NCBI GenBank assembly: GCA_021399435.1
Contig: JAJTUP010000006.1
Coordinates: 682,001-746,000, forward strand
Length of the DNA stretch: 64,000 bases
From: Diaporthe sp. PMI_573
Lineage: Eukaryota; Ascomycota; Sordariomycetes; Diaporthales; Diaporthaceae
Reading direction: 5' to 3'
The notes under the pieces were generated by a model. That model saw nothing but the letters and a program-made list of their open reading frames with translations, had not been told where the DNA came from and made no database searches. A program made the position numbers and the translations under genes. Below are positions 42,968-53,521 of this stretch, piece after piece. Numbering within the stretch: the stretch's first letter is position 1; each line of letters begins with the position of its first letter.

Positions 42968-43714
42968 ATGTGTGTCCCACGAGCGTTGGATCTCAACGAG
43001 AGCCGTCCACAAAGCCTAAGGCTCATCGAGATCATCAACGCCCAGCCCGAAAACGTGCGAAGACTTGCGCTTGAAACGCTTGCGAGCGCTCATGAGACTC
43101 AAACTGATGTCATTGACACGGCTTTGGATAATCCAAATGGTTTTATTGAAAACCTCAGGGAGACTATGGAGCCAGCGGAGAGGTCACTAGCACCACCACC
43201 AGTGTCGACGGGCGAGCCACACTCCAGGGAGCCTGTGACCCCACAAGGGTTCGACCCTCAGGTATTTCAGGGTTTACCGGACGCAATACGAGCCGAATTG
43301 CTTTCTTGGCTGTCCTCAGACCCGCCGCCGCCGCCGCAGGAAGGCCCCACAGACGGAGCCGGATCTGTACCCGAAGCTGCCCATCCAGCGGCTGAGACCA
43401 CCTCACCGAGCACGCCGAGCCAGCCCGCCGCTGGTGAACAAGTCGTCGAAGAAGTATCATGGCCTCGCATTCACGAATGGCTGCAGTCCAGAACAGGTCC
43501 ACGGCCTGTCGTCTCGTGTGTCTGGTGTCAAGAGGAAGTTGTAATCTCCGAAGGTGACCTCCAACCCGACAATGGAGAGCGCGAGCCTGCATATCAGCTG
43601 CCATGTTCGCACATTGTAGGCCAGCGCTGCCTTCACAACTCGCTGGAGTTGCACGGTGTTAGAATTACTCGCTGTCCCTTCTGCCGTGCAGACATTGGGG
43701 ATGTTTACGGGTAG
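42968..43714 (+). CDS. RING-finger protein, putative E3 ubiquitin ligase
   Basis: A 248-residue single-exon protein. The C-terminal ~65 residues form a RING-type zinc finger: CVWC near residue 180, then a 27-residue acidic loop, PCSHIVGQRCL with the Cys-x-His pair, and CPFC near residue 237. The N-terminal part has helical leucine-containing segments and a Pro/Ser/Ala-rich disordered middle (about 75-165) with a run of five prolines. RING domains recruit E2 enzymes for ubiquitin transfer; the substrate is unknown. No membrane segment is seen. The Pro-rich middle and absence of other domains suggest a lineage-restricted ligase. Confidence 0.85.
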   Translation: MCVPRALDLNESRPQSLRLIEIINAQPENVRRLALETLASAHETQTDVIDTALDNPNGFIENLRETMEPAERSLAPPPVSTGEPHSREPVTPQGFDPQVFQGLPDAIRAELLSWLSSDPPPPPQEGPTDGAGSVPEAAHPAAETTSPSTPSQPAAGEQVVEEVSWPRIHEWLQSRTGPRPVVSCVWCQEEVVISEGDLQPDNGEREPAYQLPCSHIVGQRCLHNSLELHGVRITRCPFCRADIGDVYG

Positions 43715-45105
43715 TCACTGGCAGGACAGCAAAGCCGAGTGCACCATGTATCGAGTGCTTTGAAACAGGTGAGTGATTTATCTGAACAGTTGAAATTGAC
43801 TTCGTCTATAGGAGTATGGTATCGGGAGGTTATTTGAATTAAAAGCATTTCCATTTAGAATTTTTCATATCTTCGGCTACATATGCAATGATATATCAGG
43901 ACGGTCGCGGCACGAACGGGGGCGAGACACATACTTACCAAGATGATATTCTCCTGCAATTAGTGCGATATTTTGTAGTAAAGTGAGATTGTCTGCAGCC
44001 CGAGGAATGACATGTTCCATTTTCTCTTCTTCTTTAGTCATCACTGCATATTCCATATCAAGGATTCAGAGGTTCTTGTATATTCTCGACGTGTAAGGGA
44101 TACCCCTGCAATGGCGATTGACTGGGCGTTAGATGCAAACGAGGTCTGACCGACGTAATACCACAGTAGGCCGGCGGCCCACTCATGTTGGTGTGGGCTC
44201 TTGAGGTCTTGGAATCAAGTGCCGTACGCGATAATTGGTCGTGGGAAATGGTTGGCGGATGGATGTACTGTAGCCCGCTTTCTTCCACCAAGGCGCTTGC
44301 TGGAAAGGCCGGGCGATGGGTGACTGCTTTGTACCACAGTGGCAAAACTGACGTTTGTCTCCATTCTTTTCAAGCGATGATCAAGTTTGCTCCAAAGAAA
44401 TTTGTCTGTTCACTCTTAAGTGCTGCTATTATCCGAGCACGACTGAAGTGAGACCTGACTGCCGCTGGTATTGTCGTGAACTAATTTTTTTTTTTCAGGT
44501 TGAAGCGCGCGGGCACGGTAGCTTACTGTCATTACGCATGCGTGAAGTCGAGGGGGGGGATATTAATGTCTTGAATATTCCTCCGCCCCCTCAGGATTCT
44601 TTGCCAGGGTCGACTCATGTCGGGCGGGTGATCGGCAGGCCCAGGACGTTTCATGCTGGGATTAGGGGTGTCGATTATATGGCAAACCTGCCAATCAACT
44701 AGGCGTTCGTCCAAACAAATTAGCCGCAGCTGAGCCGCCACCTAACACCATCGGGATCTTATCGAATCTCGAACCCTATCGCCTGCATGGCTAGGCAGGA
44801 GATAGATATTAATTAGAGATTAAAGGGGATGTAAGTCGGTGACACACAGCACAACAGGCCTGGCCAAGGTGTTCGGCACTCAGGAGAGCCAAGGCCAAGT
44901 CTGGATCCACAGATATATCATGGACATATAGACTTGAATTTAAACAATCGATTCCGATCTTTAACCTTCAATGCTGCATCGGTGTTGGGCAACCCGTTCT
45001 GAACGCTTCGATTCACTCCTTTTCGCAGCGTCCAGAGGACTTTAAACTTTCGCTTCTAAATACTCACTTCAGTCGATCATTTCACACCAGAATTGCTGGC
45101 TCAAT
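43715..45105. other. intergenic, 1.4 kb, with a possible coding fragment
   Basis: Mostly empty. At 44449-44500 there is an intron-like stretch (GTGAGA... CTAAT, ten-plus T, CAG), and joining across it leaves an open frame to a stop at 44702 (VEARGHGSLLSLRMREVEGG...). No ATG precedes it in frame and no family is recognised, so I do not call a gene. The right side is the GH12 promoter. Confidence 0.45.
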
Positions 45106-46390
45106 ATGCAGTCCTTTATGAAAATTGCCCTTGTGGGCATTCTCGTTTCAGCCACGGATGCCCGCCGATGCAAGCATCGCCACTCTCACCACAGCGTGCC
45201 GACTGCACTCCCGACTGATGCGTCGTTGACGGCGGTCGTTCCTGAGGATCCCACCGTCGTCGGTCTACCTTCTTCGTCTGCTGATGCAGTTCCGACTACA
45301 TCCTCGACCCCTGTGGTGGTCACCACCGTAGTCGAAACACCATCCTCCAGTGAGCCAGCTGCTGAGGAACCCACGCCTGTTCCTGAGCCCACCTCCGTGC
45401 AGGTGCCCACTTCCGTCCAGGAGCCTACGTCTGTCCAGGAGACTACGTCTGTCCAAGCGCCAGCATCTGTTCAGGAACCGACTTCCATCGCGGCGTCGTC
45501 TGCCACCGAGCAAACCTCCTCCGCAGCGGCGGTCGAGCCCTCTTCTGCATCGCCCGCCGAGGCGGCCTCCACTCCCGTGATCAACGCTCCCGCATCGGCA
45601 GACATGTGTTCCGAGAACCAAAAGACTCTTCTTGACGAATGGGGACTTCTGGTTTCCAATGGCCGCGTCATGGAGTCGACTGTAGAGGGCACCGTGTGCA
45701 CAACGTACAACGATGTGGTGACGCTCGCCGATGGACAGATTGCAGTGAAATTCACCGCCGACGCCAACCTCGCCTTCGACGAAGCCACGATGAACGACAA
45801 CAAGTTCTACTCCAACGTCGCCGTGACCAAGAATGTCGACGAGAAGCTTGGCGACATCACGTCGATCCCCTCTTCGTATACCTGGTCCAGGACGAACACA
45901 TCCGATTTCAGAGGTGAGTCACAGAAGCGAGGTATACCGTAATGTTAAGCGCCACAGGCTAACCAAAATTGTAGGCAACGTCTGTCTCGACCTGGTCCTG
46001 GCCCCTGAGGAGCATGACTGGACATCGGCAGCGACAAAGGAGTTCCAGATGTGGCTGCACTGGCAAGGTGATCAGCAACCCCTCGCATGGTACAACGGCA
46101 CCAAGGCGACCTTCAACCTGTGGGGCCAGAGCTGGGACATGTACCAGGGAGTCAACTACAACCTCGCCGGCGGTGAAGGTGTTGAGTTGACCACCATATT
46201 GCCGACGAACGGGGACCTGGGCACCTCGGGCTCCTGGTCTGGCGATCTCAAGGACTGGCTCGTGGAGATGGTGAACCAGGGCGTTGTCACGAACGATTAC
46301 TACGTCAACGTGGCCAATGCCGGTACTGAGCAGTTCTATGGCGATTCTATCCTCGAGTCTACTGTCTCCATGCAAATCAACCTCAACTAG
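45106..46390 (+). CDS. secreted GH12 endoglucanase/xyloglucanase with long Ser/Thr/Pro stalk
   Basis: A 407-residue secreted hydrolase from exons 45106-45913 and 45975-46390 (61-bp phase-1 intron). A signal peptide covers about residues 1-19. A ~145-residue stalk rich in Ser, Thr, Pro, Val and Ala follows, with tandem PTSVQ(E/V) units at about 99-128. The GH12 domain spans about 168-407. The predicted nucleophile Glu lies in KEFQMWLHW and the acid/base Glu in NAGTEQFYG, both in their expected places. GH12 enzymes cut beta-1,4-glucan or xyloglucan with retention. No carbohydrate-binding module is present even though the stalk looks like a CBM linker; it may instead be a glycosylated spacer. 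Substrate choice between cellulose and xyloglucan cannot be made here. Confidence 0.9.
45385..45485 (+). repeat. tandem coding repeat PTSVQ-type in GH12 stalk
   Basis: Five to six imperfect 24-bp units of the type ACC TCC GTG/GTC CAG GAG/GTG CCC coding (P/T)TSVQ(E/V/A). In-frame unit length allows stalk length to vary. Confidence 0.8.
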
Positions 46391-46925
46391 AGGTGCCTAT
46401 ACGGGCTTTGACTGCATGAGTGGAGGATACAAGTCCGCCGACGCATACAAGATAGCAATAGCTTTGTACATAGCTGGTCTAGCTTTATAAAGGTCCCCTT
46501 ACGTCATCGTAGTTTTGAGGATCAATCGTGCAGACTTGTGGGAACCATGATCTGTGCCACGCGAGTTGTATGAAGGCTCGGCAAGACCAAGTTTATGCCG
46601 TTGCACGGGCGAAAACATGGTATGGTATTATATGCCTTGAACTGAGGTGAAGAGTTCCTACAACACACGTTCATGGAGAGGAACAAACGAATCAATATTC
46701 TCAATTCGGTACTAGGAGAAGGTGGGAGGTGGGATCATGATCGCATCTTCTCCAAACGCCACCATCTCGAACTTTTGTCAACGAGCACATTTGTACATAC
46801 ATAAGTGGCTCAAGACACTGTGACGAAGCTCCGGCCAATTTCTTTGAAGCATATAACTGGGAACAGCAAGGTTGATGAACATGAGTTTGAAGATAAATAG
46901 ATCAGATTAGCAATGTCCAAGCGTT
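46391..46925. other. convergent 3' flanks
   Basis: Spacer between the GH12 gene and the kinase relic; nothing recognised. Confidence 0.5.
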
Positions 46926-48252
46926 TTATAACTCATTCTGGGCAGCGCGTTCGCGAGCTCGCGACCCACTTGCGTCCAGCCAAGGCAGCTGAAGCATTTC
47001 CCTAGGCGAGGGCCTCTCGCTGGGGTTGATCGTCATGACCTCCTGCATGAACAAGACAAAATCTCGTCGGAGGTCATCGTCTAAGCCCGGGGTAAAATAC
47101 TCTGAGGACAACCCAGGCCGGTCCACCGGCTCCGCGCCCTTCACCCTCCCCTCATCGTCGAAGTACTCCTTAACGAGCTCTTGTTTCCCCTTCTGCAACA
47201 GCTCCCGCGAGAACGGCCCGAAGAAGTCCACAATCTCCGCCAGGTGCTGCCGGATTTCATAGTGGCCGTCAGGCGCGACTCGCCCCGAGAACATCCGCAC
47301 GTTGAGGTACACTTCTAGGATCAAAGCGCCGAGGCTCCATACGTCGGCCTTGGAGTCCCAGGGCGCCTCAATCAGGACTTCTGGGGCGCGCAGCTTGACG
47401 GGCTGGATGTTTTCGGTCAGGTGCCTGTCGGCCCAGGTCGACACGCCCCAGTCCCCGAGGGCGATGTCGAAGCCGCCGATGTCCTGGATCTGAGCCTCAT
47501 TGAAGTAGTTGCAGAGCAGTGGGACCGATATTATGGGGGTGTAAGCTTCCTCGTCTCTGTTTTGTTTCGGTAGTGGCATGTAAGCCAGGTAATCTTCTTC
47601 GATTAATGAGAAATCCTTGAACTTGACAAAGATATTGTCCGGCTTCAGATCTTGGTATAGTCTGTCAGCTTCTTGATTTACAACTAGCTCCGGGAAGCGA
47701 TTACCTGTGTGAATAACATTCCTATTGTGAGCAAAATCTAATGCGTAAATGAGCTGTAGTGTGAATTTGCGCATTACAGGATATGGAATCATTTGATGTG
47801 CAAACCATGCACCGAAACTCGCTAGCGTCTCCCCCATTAGCTCATAGACTAAGCAGACATGTGTTCCATTTGGACCCTTGTGCTCAAAATCGTTGACAAG
47901 ATGGCAGACAAGGGACCGTAACATTCAGCACTCAAGACCTTGAGTGCTCGGAACTTCTTGTCATCCGCTCTGAAACTGTGTCAACGACTCGAAGCAGGAG
48001 CTTTACTCGTCAAAGGCAAGACTGACTGCTCTTCATGGTCTCGCACAAGCCAGACTGTCGAGAATCGCCCATATCCGATCTTGCTTAAGACTTCATATCT
48101 GTCATGGTACAAGTGCCCTTATACACAGGGTGGAAACCACCAAGTCTGTATGTGTCTGCGCCTTCTTCAAGGTCGGAAGAGGGAAGCAAGAATTCTCCTC
48201 CTTCGAGATCGGGCGAGGGGACCAGGGAATCTTTACTCTCGTGTGTTGACAT
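46926..48252 (-). pseudogene. broken SRPK-like protein kinase
   Basis: The sequence spells a serine/arginine-protein-kinase-like enzyme with damage in the N-lobe. From the ATG at 48252 the frame reads MSTHESKD...YRLGGFHPVYKG, then shifts by one base near 48107 into DRYEVLSKIGYGRFSTVWLVRD (glycine-rich loop). After an intron with a weak GTCAGT donor comes FRALKVLSAECYG, which holds the ATP-binding Lys. Directly after this the frame changes again near 47920 and the segment normally carrying helix C is missing. From LVCHLVNDFEHKGPNGTHVCLVYELM onward the C-lobe is intact, with VIHT/DLKPDN across a 54-bp in-frame intron, GDWGVS, RAPEVL and SKADVWSLG, to a stop at 46926. A gene finder would call only 47924-46926 (332 codons, or 314 after splicing), which lacks the ATP-binding N-lobe. 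Either a pseudogene or a kinase-dead fragment. Confidence 0.72.
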
Positions 48253-50325
48253 AGCACAATTTGAAACAGTAAATAAACGCAAATAGGATGGTCAACAGTG
48301 TGGGAGGCGGAACTGGGATCACGGGTCCTCATGAAGTGTATGCTGAAAGCTTATCAATTAAGCAACGTCAAGCCTCAGTATTTCAAGTGAATTAAAAGGG
48401 GGGGGGGCTCTAAAGGACGGGTGTCATATATTGGAAGTTCCTTTATCATGCAAGCAAGCCCCTAGTGTAATTTTATGTTGCTGATGGTACATCATAATCA
48501 AAGGATAAGTGAGAACCTGTGTTTTCACACTCATTAGGCTGCAAACATCTAGATATTTGCAATTAGAATTTGACAGCGCAGCGGTCGAAATCTTGACCAA
48601 GAACAAAAGAACAATCAAAGTCCGCCCGTGTTGCCTTGGCCACTATTCTGTATGTAGCAATCACAGTTGCAAGCAAAAATGAGGCAGACCTGTTTATTTG
48701 TAGATCAGTAAGGTGCGATGTTCGCCTCTGATCGACTCAAACGTGTGACTTGGTAAACATCATGAATGTGGTGAAACTTGATCCTCAAAGTCCTTCCATA
48801 ACACTATATACAGTACTAAACTACCACGATATTATCACTGCATCAAGGGAAAATCTGTTTCATGCTAGAACAGATTCTCCCAGCTCGAGTAAATGAGACT
48901 CAAATGCCACAGTTTGCTCATTCAGTGCTTCGACCCATGAGCCTTCACCAAAGTGTATGCTCACACATGCCCTCGTGTCCTCATCATGACAGTATTTGAC
49001 AGTATTTCCTGTCGGGTTATTCTATTGATTCTAATGTCGGATGCTGGTTTTGACCAGCCTGACTGGCGATCTATGGGAGGATTGGGCTGCAGTCTGTTTC
49101 TTTGAACGGTTGGCTGGATCACATATCACTAAATTTATTCTCATGGCTGAAACAGAAAAGCTCAATAGCCATTGGTATCATTGCCAATCAGTCGTTTGTC
49201 TTCTTTATCCTGGCCCCCTCACAGTTCCAGGGGTTGTACCAAGCTCCCCGTCTGCCCAGGTGGCTATTGCCGTCGAAACCTGATACATCATCTTGTACAA
49301 TATATTCAAAGATATTCAGAAGGTATCAACAAAATGGAGACTTGGTACCTCATGGCTATAAAATAAAGGTTCTCCTGGCTCGGGAAGAAATCCCTCAAGG
49401 CCGCTCTAGATCCAATGTGCAACTTGGCTACTTTCTTTCTCTCGTCAAACGTTCACAGCAACAAGAAACCTGCTACACCCATTCCAGGGTGCTTGAAGTG
49501 TTTGAACCCAGAATGAATCAACCAGATATCGAAGTCGACTTCACCTATCCCTTGCTGCGTACCAACTCTGACGTGCTTGCTGTAGTATCTTACGCCAGAA
49601 AAGATACAAGAAATATGGCGCACGCTTCGGTTAGGTGTTACCTATACAAGAGGTTCGTGAAGCTCTCTTTCTAAAGCCCCTTTCAAGTGATGAAGTAGTG
49701 TAACAATAAGCAAAATATTCGTCTTTTCAACAAACCGAAAATAACAAGATCTAGAGGATCACGGACATGGCATGGTCGTGATAACCACTTGACCGTGGAT
49801 TTCGAAGATCCCACAGGGAATCATATAACTACCCTACATATCGACAGAGAGGGGCATGGAATCAGGGATTAAAATACGAGGATTACAGCCAATGTGTTGG
49901 GCAGGGGACAGCAGGGTTATTCTATCGGTGCCGTATTATACACCACTGGCACATGAACATTTGCTGGGCTAATAAGTGAACAACACTTATGTAGAACCTG
50001 CGTTTATCATCTCATAGATATGAATCTTCTGTACTTATCAAAGTTGATTGGGTGCTCTGTGATTACTATCCATATATTTTTGAAGCATTCACCATCAGGA
50101 CATTCAACCTGCAGGTGAGCTGAATTGTTGGATTGGACTTCTGTCATCACCGACTCAAAACTGGACCAATCGGTCTACTAATTAATACCACGTTACAGCC
50201 GATCTTGCAATCTGAACTTGTGGTATTTGGAAATACTGGTAGACAAAACAGACAGTCTGCCAAAGACAGCTCAGCCTCGCGCAAGGACTGCAGTCAAAGC
50301 CGCCATGTCCCATCAACTGAATTCT
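48253..50325. other. intergenic, 2.1 kb, AT-rich
   Basis: The longest gene-poor stretch. 49102-49674 plus is open for about 190 codons but starts with TTG, has no motif and has AT-rich codon use unlike real genes here. A G9 run lies near 48402. Nothing else is recognised. Confidence 0.55.
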
Positions 50326-50823
50326 TCACTCACGATCCTTCTCAACAACCTCCACAGCAATCTCCTGCCCCATAGCCCCAAGAACAACAACACTACAATC
50401 CTTCCCCTCCCCAAACTTCTCCCGAATCCTCTCACCAAGCTCCCCCCCAGGGACCCGAACATCAATCTTCTCCGCCCCGGTGGCAAGATCAAACAGCGTC
50501 AGGAAGCCGTCGCTCCCGCGCCCGACGTTGAGCAGCATGTGGCTCGCCTTCCTGACGACAGGCACGTCCATGGTGTGCCCGGCCGGCCCGCCGCCCTCGT
50601 GCTTCTTGCCCGTGAAGACGTCGACGCCCGTGACGACGACCTTGGCGTGGCCGTGCTTGCCTGGCTTCGACTTGGCGATGCTGGTGATCTTGCACGGGTG
50701 CCCCTCGAGGACGACGTGGCCTCCCTGCTTGAGGTGGTTGGCTTGCACGGGGAAGGTGGGCGCCGCACCGGCGTTGGCGCTGGCAAAGTCATACTCGGTG
50801 TTGTCGTTGATTTGAGACGCCAT
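50326..50823 (-). CDS. divergent eIF5A-like translation factor
   Basis: A 165-residue intronless protein of the eIF5A family. In canonical eIF5A the loop STSKTGKHGHAK carries the Lys that becomes hypusine, needed for peptide-bond formation at Pro runs. Here the loop is AKSKPGKHGHAK near residues 50-61: the target Lys and GKHGHAK are kept, but Thr before Gly is replaced by Pro and the STS start is changed. The SH3-like N-domain (VQANHLKQGGHVVLEGHPCKI) and OB-fold C-domain (GELGERIREKFGEGKDCSVVVLGAMGQEIAVE) are both present. The sequence is far from the usual fungal eIF5A in many conserved positions, so I read it as a paralogue and not the housekeeping copy. Codon use is strongly GC-biased. Confidence 0.86.
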   Translation of the reverse strand: MASQINDNTEYDFASANAGAAPTFPVQANHLKQGGHVVLEGHPCKITSIAKSKPGKHGHAKVVVTGVDVFTGKKHEGGGPAGHTMDVPVVRKASHMLLNVGRGSDGFLTLFDLATGAEKIDVRVPGGELGERIREKFGEGKDCSVVVLGAMGQEIAVEVVEKDRE

Positions 50824-51619
50824 TTTTGTTCTGCTGTCTCTCTGACTGGTGGGTGGACGAGAAGGTAGTTATGACTGATGGCTTTAACTTTGCTGAGAGC
50901 CCTGAAATATTCTCAAGAGCGGAATGCAATAACACCACGGAGGATGAGTGCTGTTGTGAGGCTGTTTGACGAGCACATCTGAGGCCTTGGTTGCAAGCTG
51001 GGTTCTCTTAGGTGATGCTGTGTCGTGTGCATGGCAAGAACGAAGCCCAAGGAGCTGGAAGTTGCGAGGGTATTTGTACCAGAGCATCCTGAGAATAAGG
51101 CGTCTAGCCTACCTAGGCACTATTTTGCACTGGTTGCCAGTGAGTCAGGCCGGACTCCAGAAATTGTGTATTGGCTTCAGCGCTGACATGTTTGGCAGCT
51201 GGATGGTCAGCAGACAGTTTGACAAGCGGTCCAAGCTAGGCAATACTTTTGTGAAGTCTCCACAGAATTTGTGTAGAAAGCTGTCTGTCTCACGTCAGAT
51301 ATTTTGTATCTACAGGTTAGAAGACATGTTGCCTGCCATCTAGACAAAGCCGGGCATAGGTATCGAAGTTGGGCTGGGACTCAATTCAAAGATCCATTTA
51401 CAAAGTATGTTCTTTTGGACTCCGTACAATCTTGTCCTGTGATTAAAGTTGGGTAATCTCCGCCTCGATCTAACAGTGAAGGAAAGGATCACTATCTAAT
51501 CTTCATGATCCGCAACACATTGCCCCTGCAAACCAGGATGGCAGATATGTGCTTACAAAGCAGAGCGAAGTCAATGGGGTATGTTTGTCAAGAAGACTCC
51601 ATCAGATCTCCAACACGCT
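50824..51619. other. intergenic
   Basis: eIF5A-like promoter and alpha-tubulin 3' flank; nothing else recognised. Confidence 0.5.
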
Positions 51620-53521
51620 TTAGTACTCAACATCGATATCGCCCTCGTCACCCATGGAGTCGGTAGCAACCTCCTCGTAATCGCGCTCAAGAGCAGCAAG
51701 GTCTTCCCGGGCCTCAGAGAATTCACCTTCCTCCATACCCTCACCAACGTACCAGTGGACGAACGCGCGCTTGGAGTACATGAGATCGAACTTTTGGGAA
51801 AGAGCGGACCAGGCCTCGGCAATGGCAGTTGTGTTGGAGAGCATGCACCTAAGAGGCGTTGTTAGCAAGAGTCATTCCGAGAGCAGAGCCGAGAGTACTT
51901 ACACAGCACGGTTAACCTTGGCAAGATCGCCGTTGGGCACTTGCTCAGGGGGCTGGAAGCAGATACCAAGCTTGAAGCCAGTAGGGCACCAGTCGACGAA
52001 CTGGATGGTGCGCTTGGTCTTGAGCGTAGCCACAGCACCGTGGGCGTCCTTGGGGACGACGTCGCCACGGTACAGCAGGCAAGTAGCCATGTACTTGCCG
52101 TTCCTGGGGTCACACTTGACCATCTGGTTGTAGGGCTCGAAGCAAGACATGGTCATCTCCTGGACGGAGTTGGACTCGTGGGCAGCCTTGGCGGCAGAGA
52201 TGACGGGCGCGTAGGCGACCAGAGGGAAGTGGATACGCGGGTATGGCACCAGGTTGGTCTGGAACTCGTTCAAGTCGACGTTCAGGGAGCCATCGAAACG
52301 CAGGGAAGCGGTGATGGAAGAGACAACTGTGATCGTGTTAGCATCCCACAATCATGGGTTCTGGAGAGCGCGAGACGAACCCTGAGCGATCAAGCGGTTC
52401 AGGTTGATGTAGTTGGGGCGCTCGAGCCCGAGGTTGCGGCGGCAAATATCGTAGATGGCCTCGTTGTCGACCATGAAGGAGCAGTCGGCGTGCTCCAAGG
52501 TGGTGTGGGTGGTCAGGATCGAGTTGTAAGGCTCAACAACGGCGACGGACGTCTGAGGAGCGGGGTAGACACAGAACTCCAGCTTGCTCTTCTTGCCGTA
52601 GTCGACGGACAGACGCTCCATGAGGAGAGCGCCGAAACCAGAGCCGGTACCACCGCCGAAGGAGTGGAAGACCAGGAAGCCCTGGAGGCCGGCGCAGGCG
52701 TCGGCGACGCGGCGGATCTTGTCGAGGACGCCATCGATGAGCTCCTTTCCAACGGTGTAGTGGCCACGGGCATAGTTGTTGGAAGCGTCCTCCTTGCCGG
52801 TGATCATGTGCTCGGGGTGGAACAGGCTTCGGTATGGGCCGGTGCGGACCTCATCGACGACGTTCGGCTCAAGATCGCAGTAGATTGTTCGTGGGACATA
52901 CTTTCCCTGGCCTGCGTGCATCCAAAGTGTCAGATAGAATTCGCGAACAGGCGTGGCAATACGGGGAAGTCTAGCGTACCTGTCTCGGAGAAGAAAGTGC
53001 TGAAGCCCTGGTCGGGGTCGGCGGCCTTGCGCTCGTCCGTCAGGTATCCATCGGGCTGGACAGAGATAACGCGTCAGTTGGGTCGGGCACAATAATTTTG
53101 GTCGGATAAGGCTTGGACGTACCTGAATGCCATGCTCGAGGCAGTAGAGCTAGATGTCGGGTGGTCATGTCAGCGTTGCTCGTCGTGGTGGCCGGCCACG
53201 GTCGGTGAGTCTCGGGGAGCGGGGGCGATTTTTTGGAGGCGATTTGTTGACATGTTGACCGGGCGGCCGCGCGAGTGGACGAGATAAATGCAAAACTTAC
53301 CTCCCAGCAGGAGTTGGCGATCTGGCAACCAGCCTGGCCGACTGGAACACAAGAGTCAGTACAAGAATGCAAAAAGAGGGCGCCGGGTGTGCATCGGAGG
53401 CGGTATTGTCGGGGTGGACGGGGGGTTTGCGGTCAAGCAGGGACGCGTTTCCGTCGGGGTCAGGAGAGAGGGGAGGGGAGAGAAGGCTTCTCATACCGTT
53501 GACGCTGATGATCTCACGCAT
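51620..53521 (-). CDS. alpha-tubulin
   Basis: Alpha-tubulin of exactly 450 residues, partner of beta-tubulin in microtubules. I join seven exons: 53521-53497 (8 codons), 53341-53301, 53149-53123 (a 27-bp exon coding LYCLEHGIQ), 53055-52980, 52911-52381, 52326-51903 and 51848-51620. All junctions keep frame. The protein starts [22 protein letters not shown]. It has the GTP-binding T4 loop GGGTGSG, the alpha-type [32 protein letters not shown], and an acidic tail ending in EY, so the terminal Tyr could be subject to detyrosination. The E at the GTPase-activating position of loop T7 region ([18 protein letters not shown]) is present. Short 5' exons and many introns are typical of fungal tubulin genes. 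Confidence 0.97.

Noticed and set aside
44763..44800. GGGTTCGAGATTC on the minus strand as a possible tRNA T-arm
   Set aside because: Upstream sequence lacks an A box and cannot form a cloverleaf.
48076..48115. A 26-bp GTATAA...GACAG stretch as an intron that would repair the kinase frame
   Set aside because: Too short for a fungal spliceosomal intron, and removing it deletes conserved residues before RYEVL.
49102..49674. 190-codon plus-strand frame
   Set aside because: Begins with TTG, AT-rich codons, no motif, no splice or leader signals.
51941..53095. 384-codon plus-strand frame opposite alpha-tubulin
   Set aside because: Complete overlap with highly conserved tubulin exons and crosses its introns; a codon-bias artefact.
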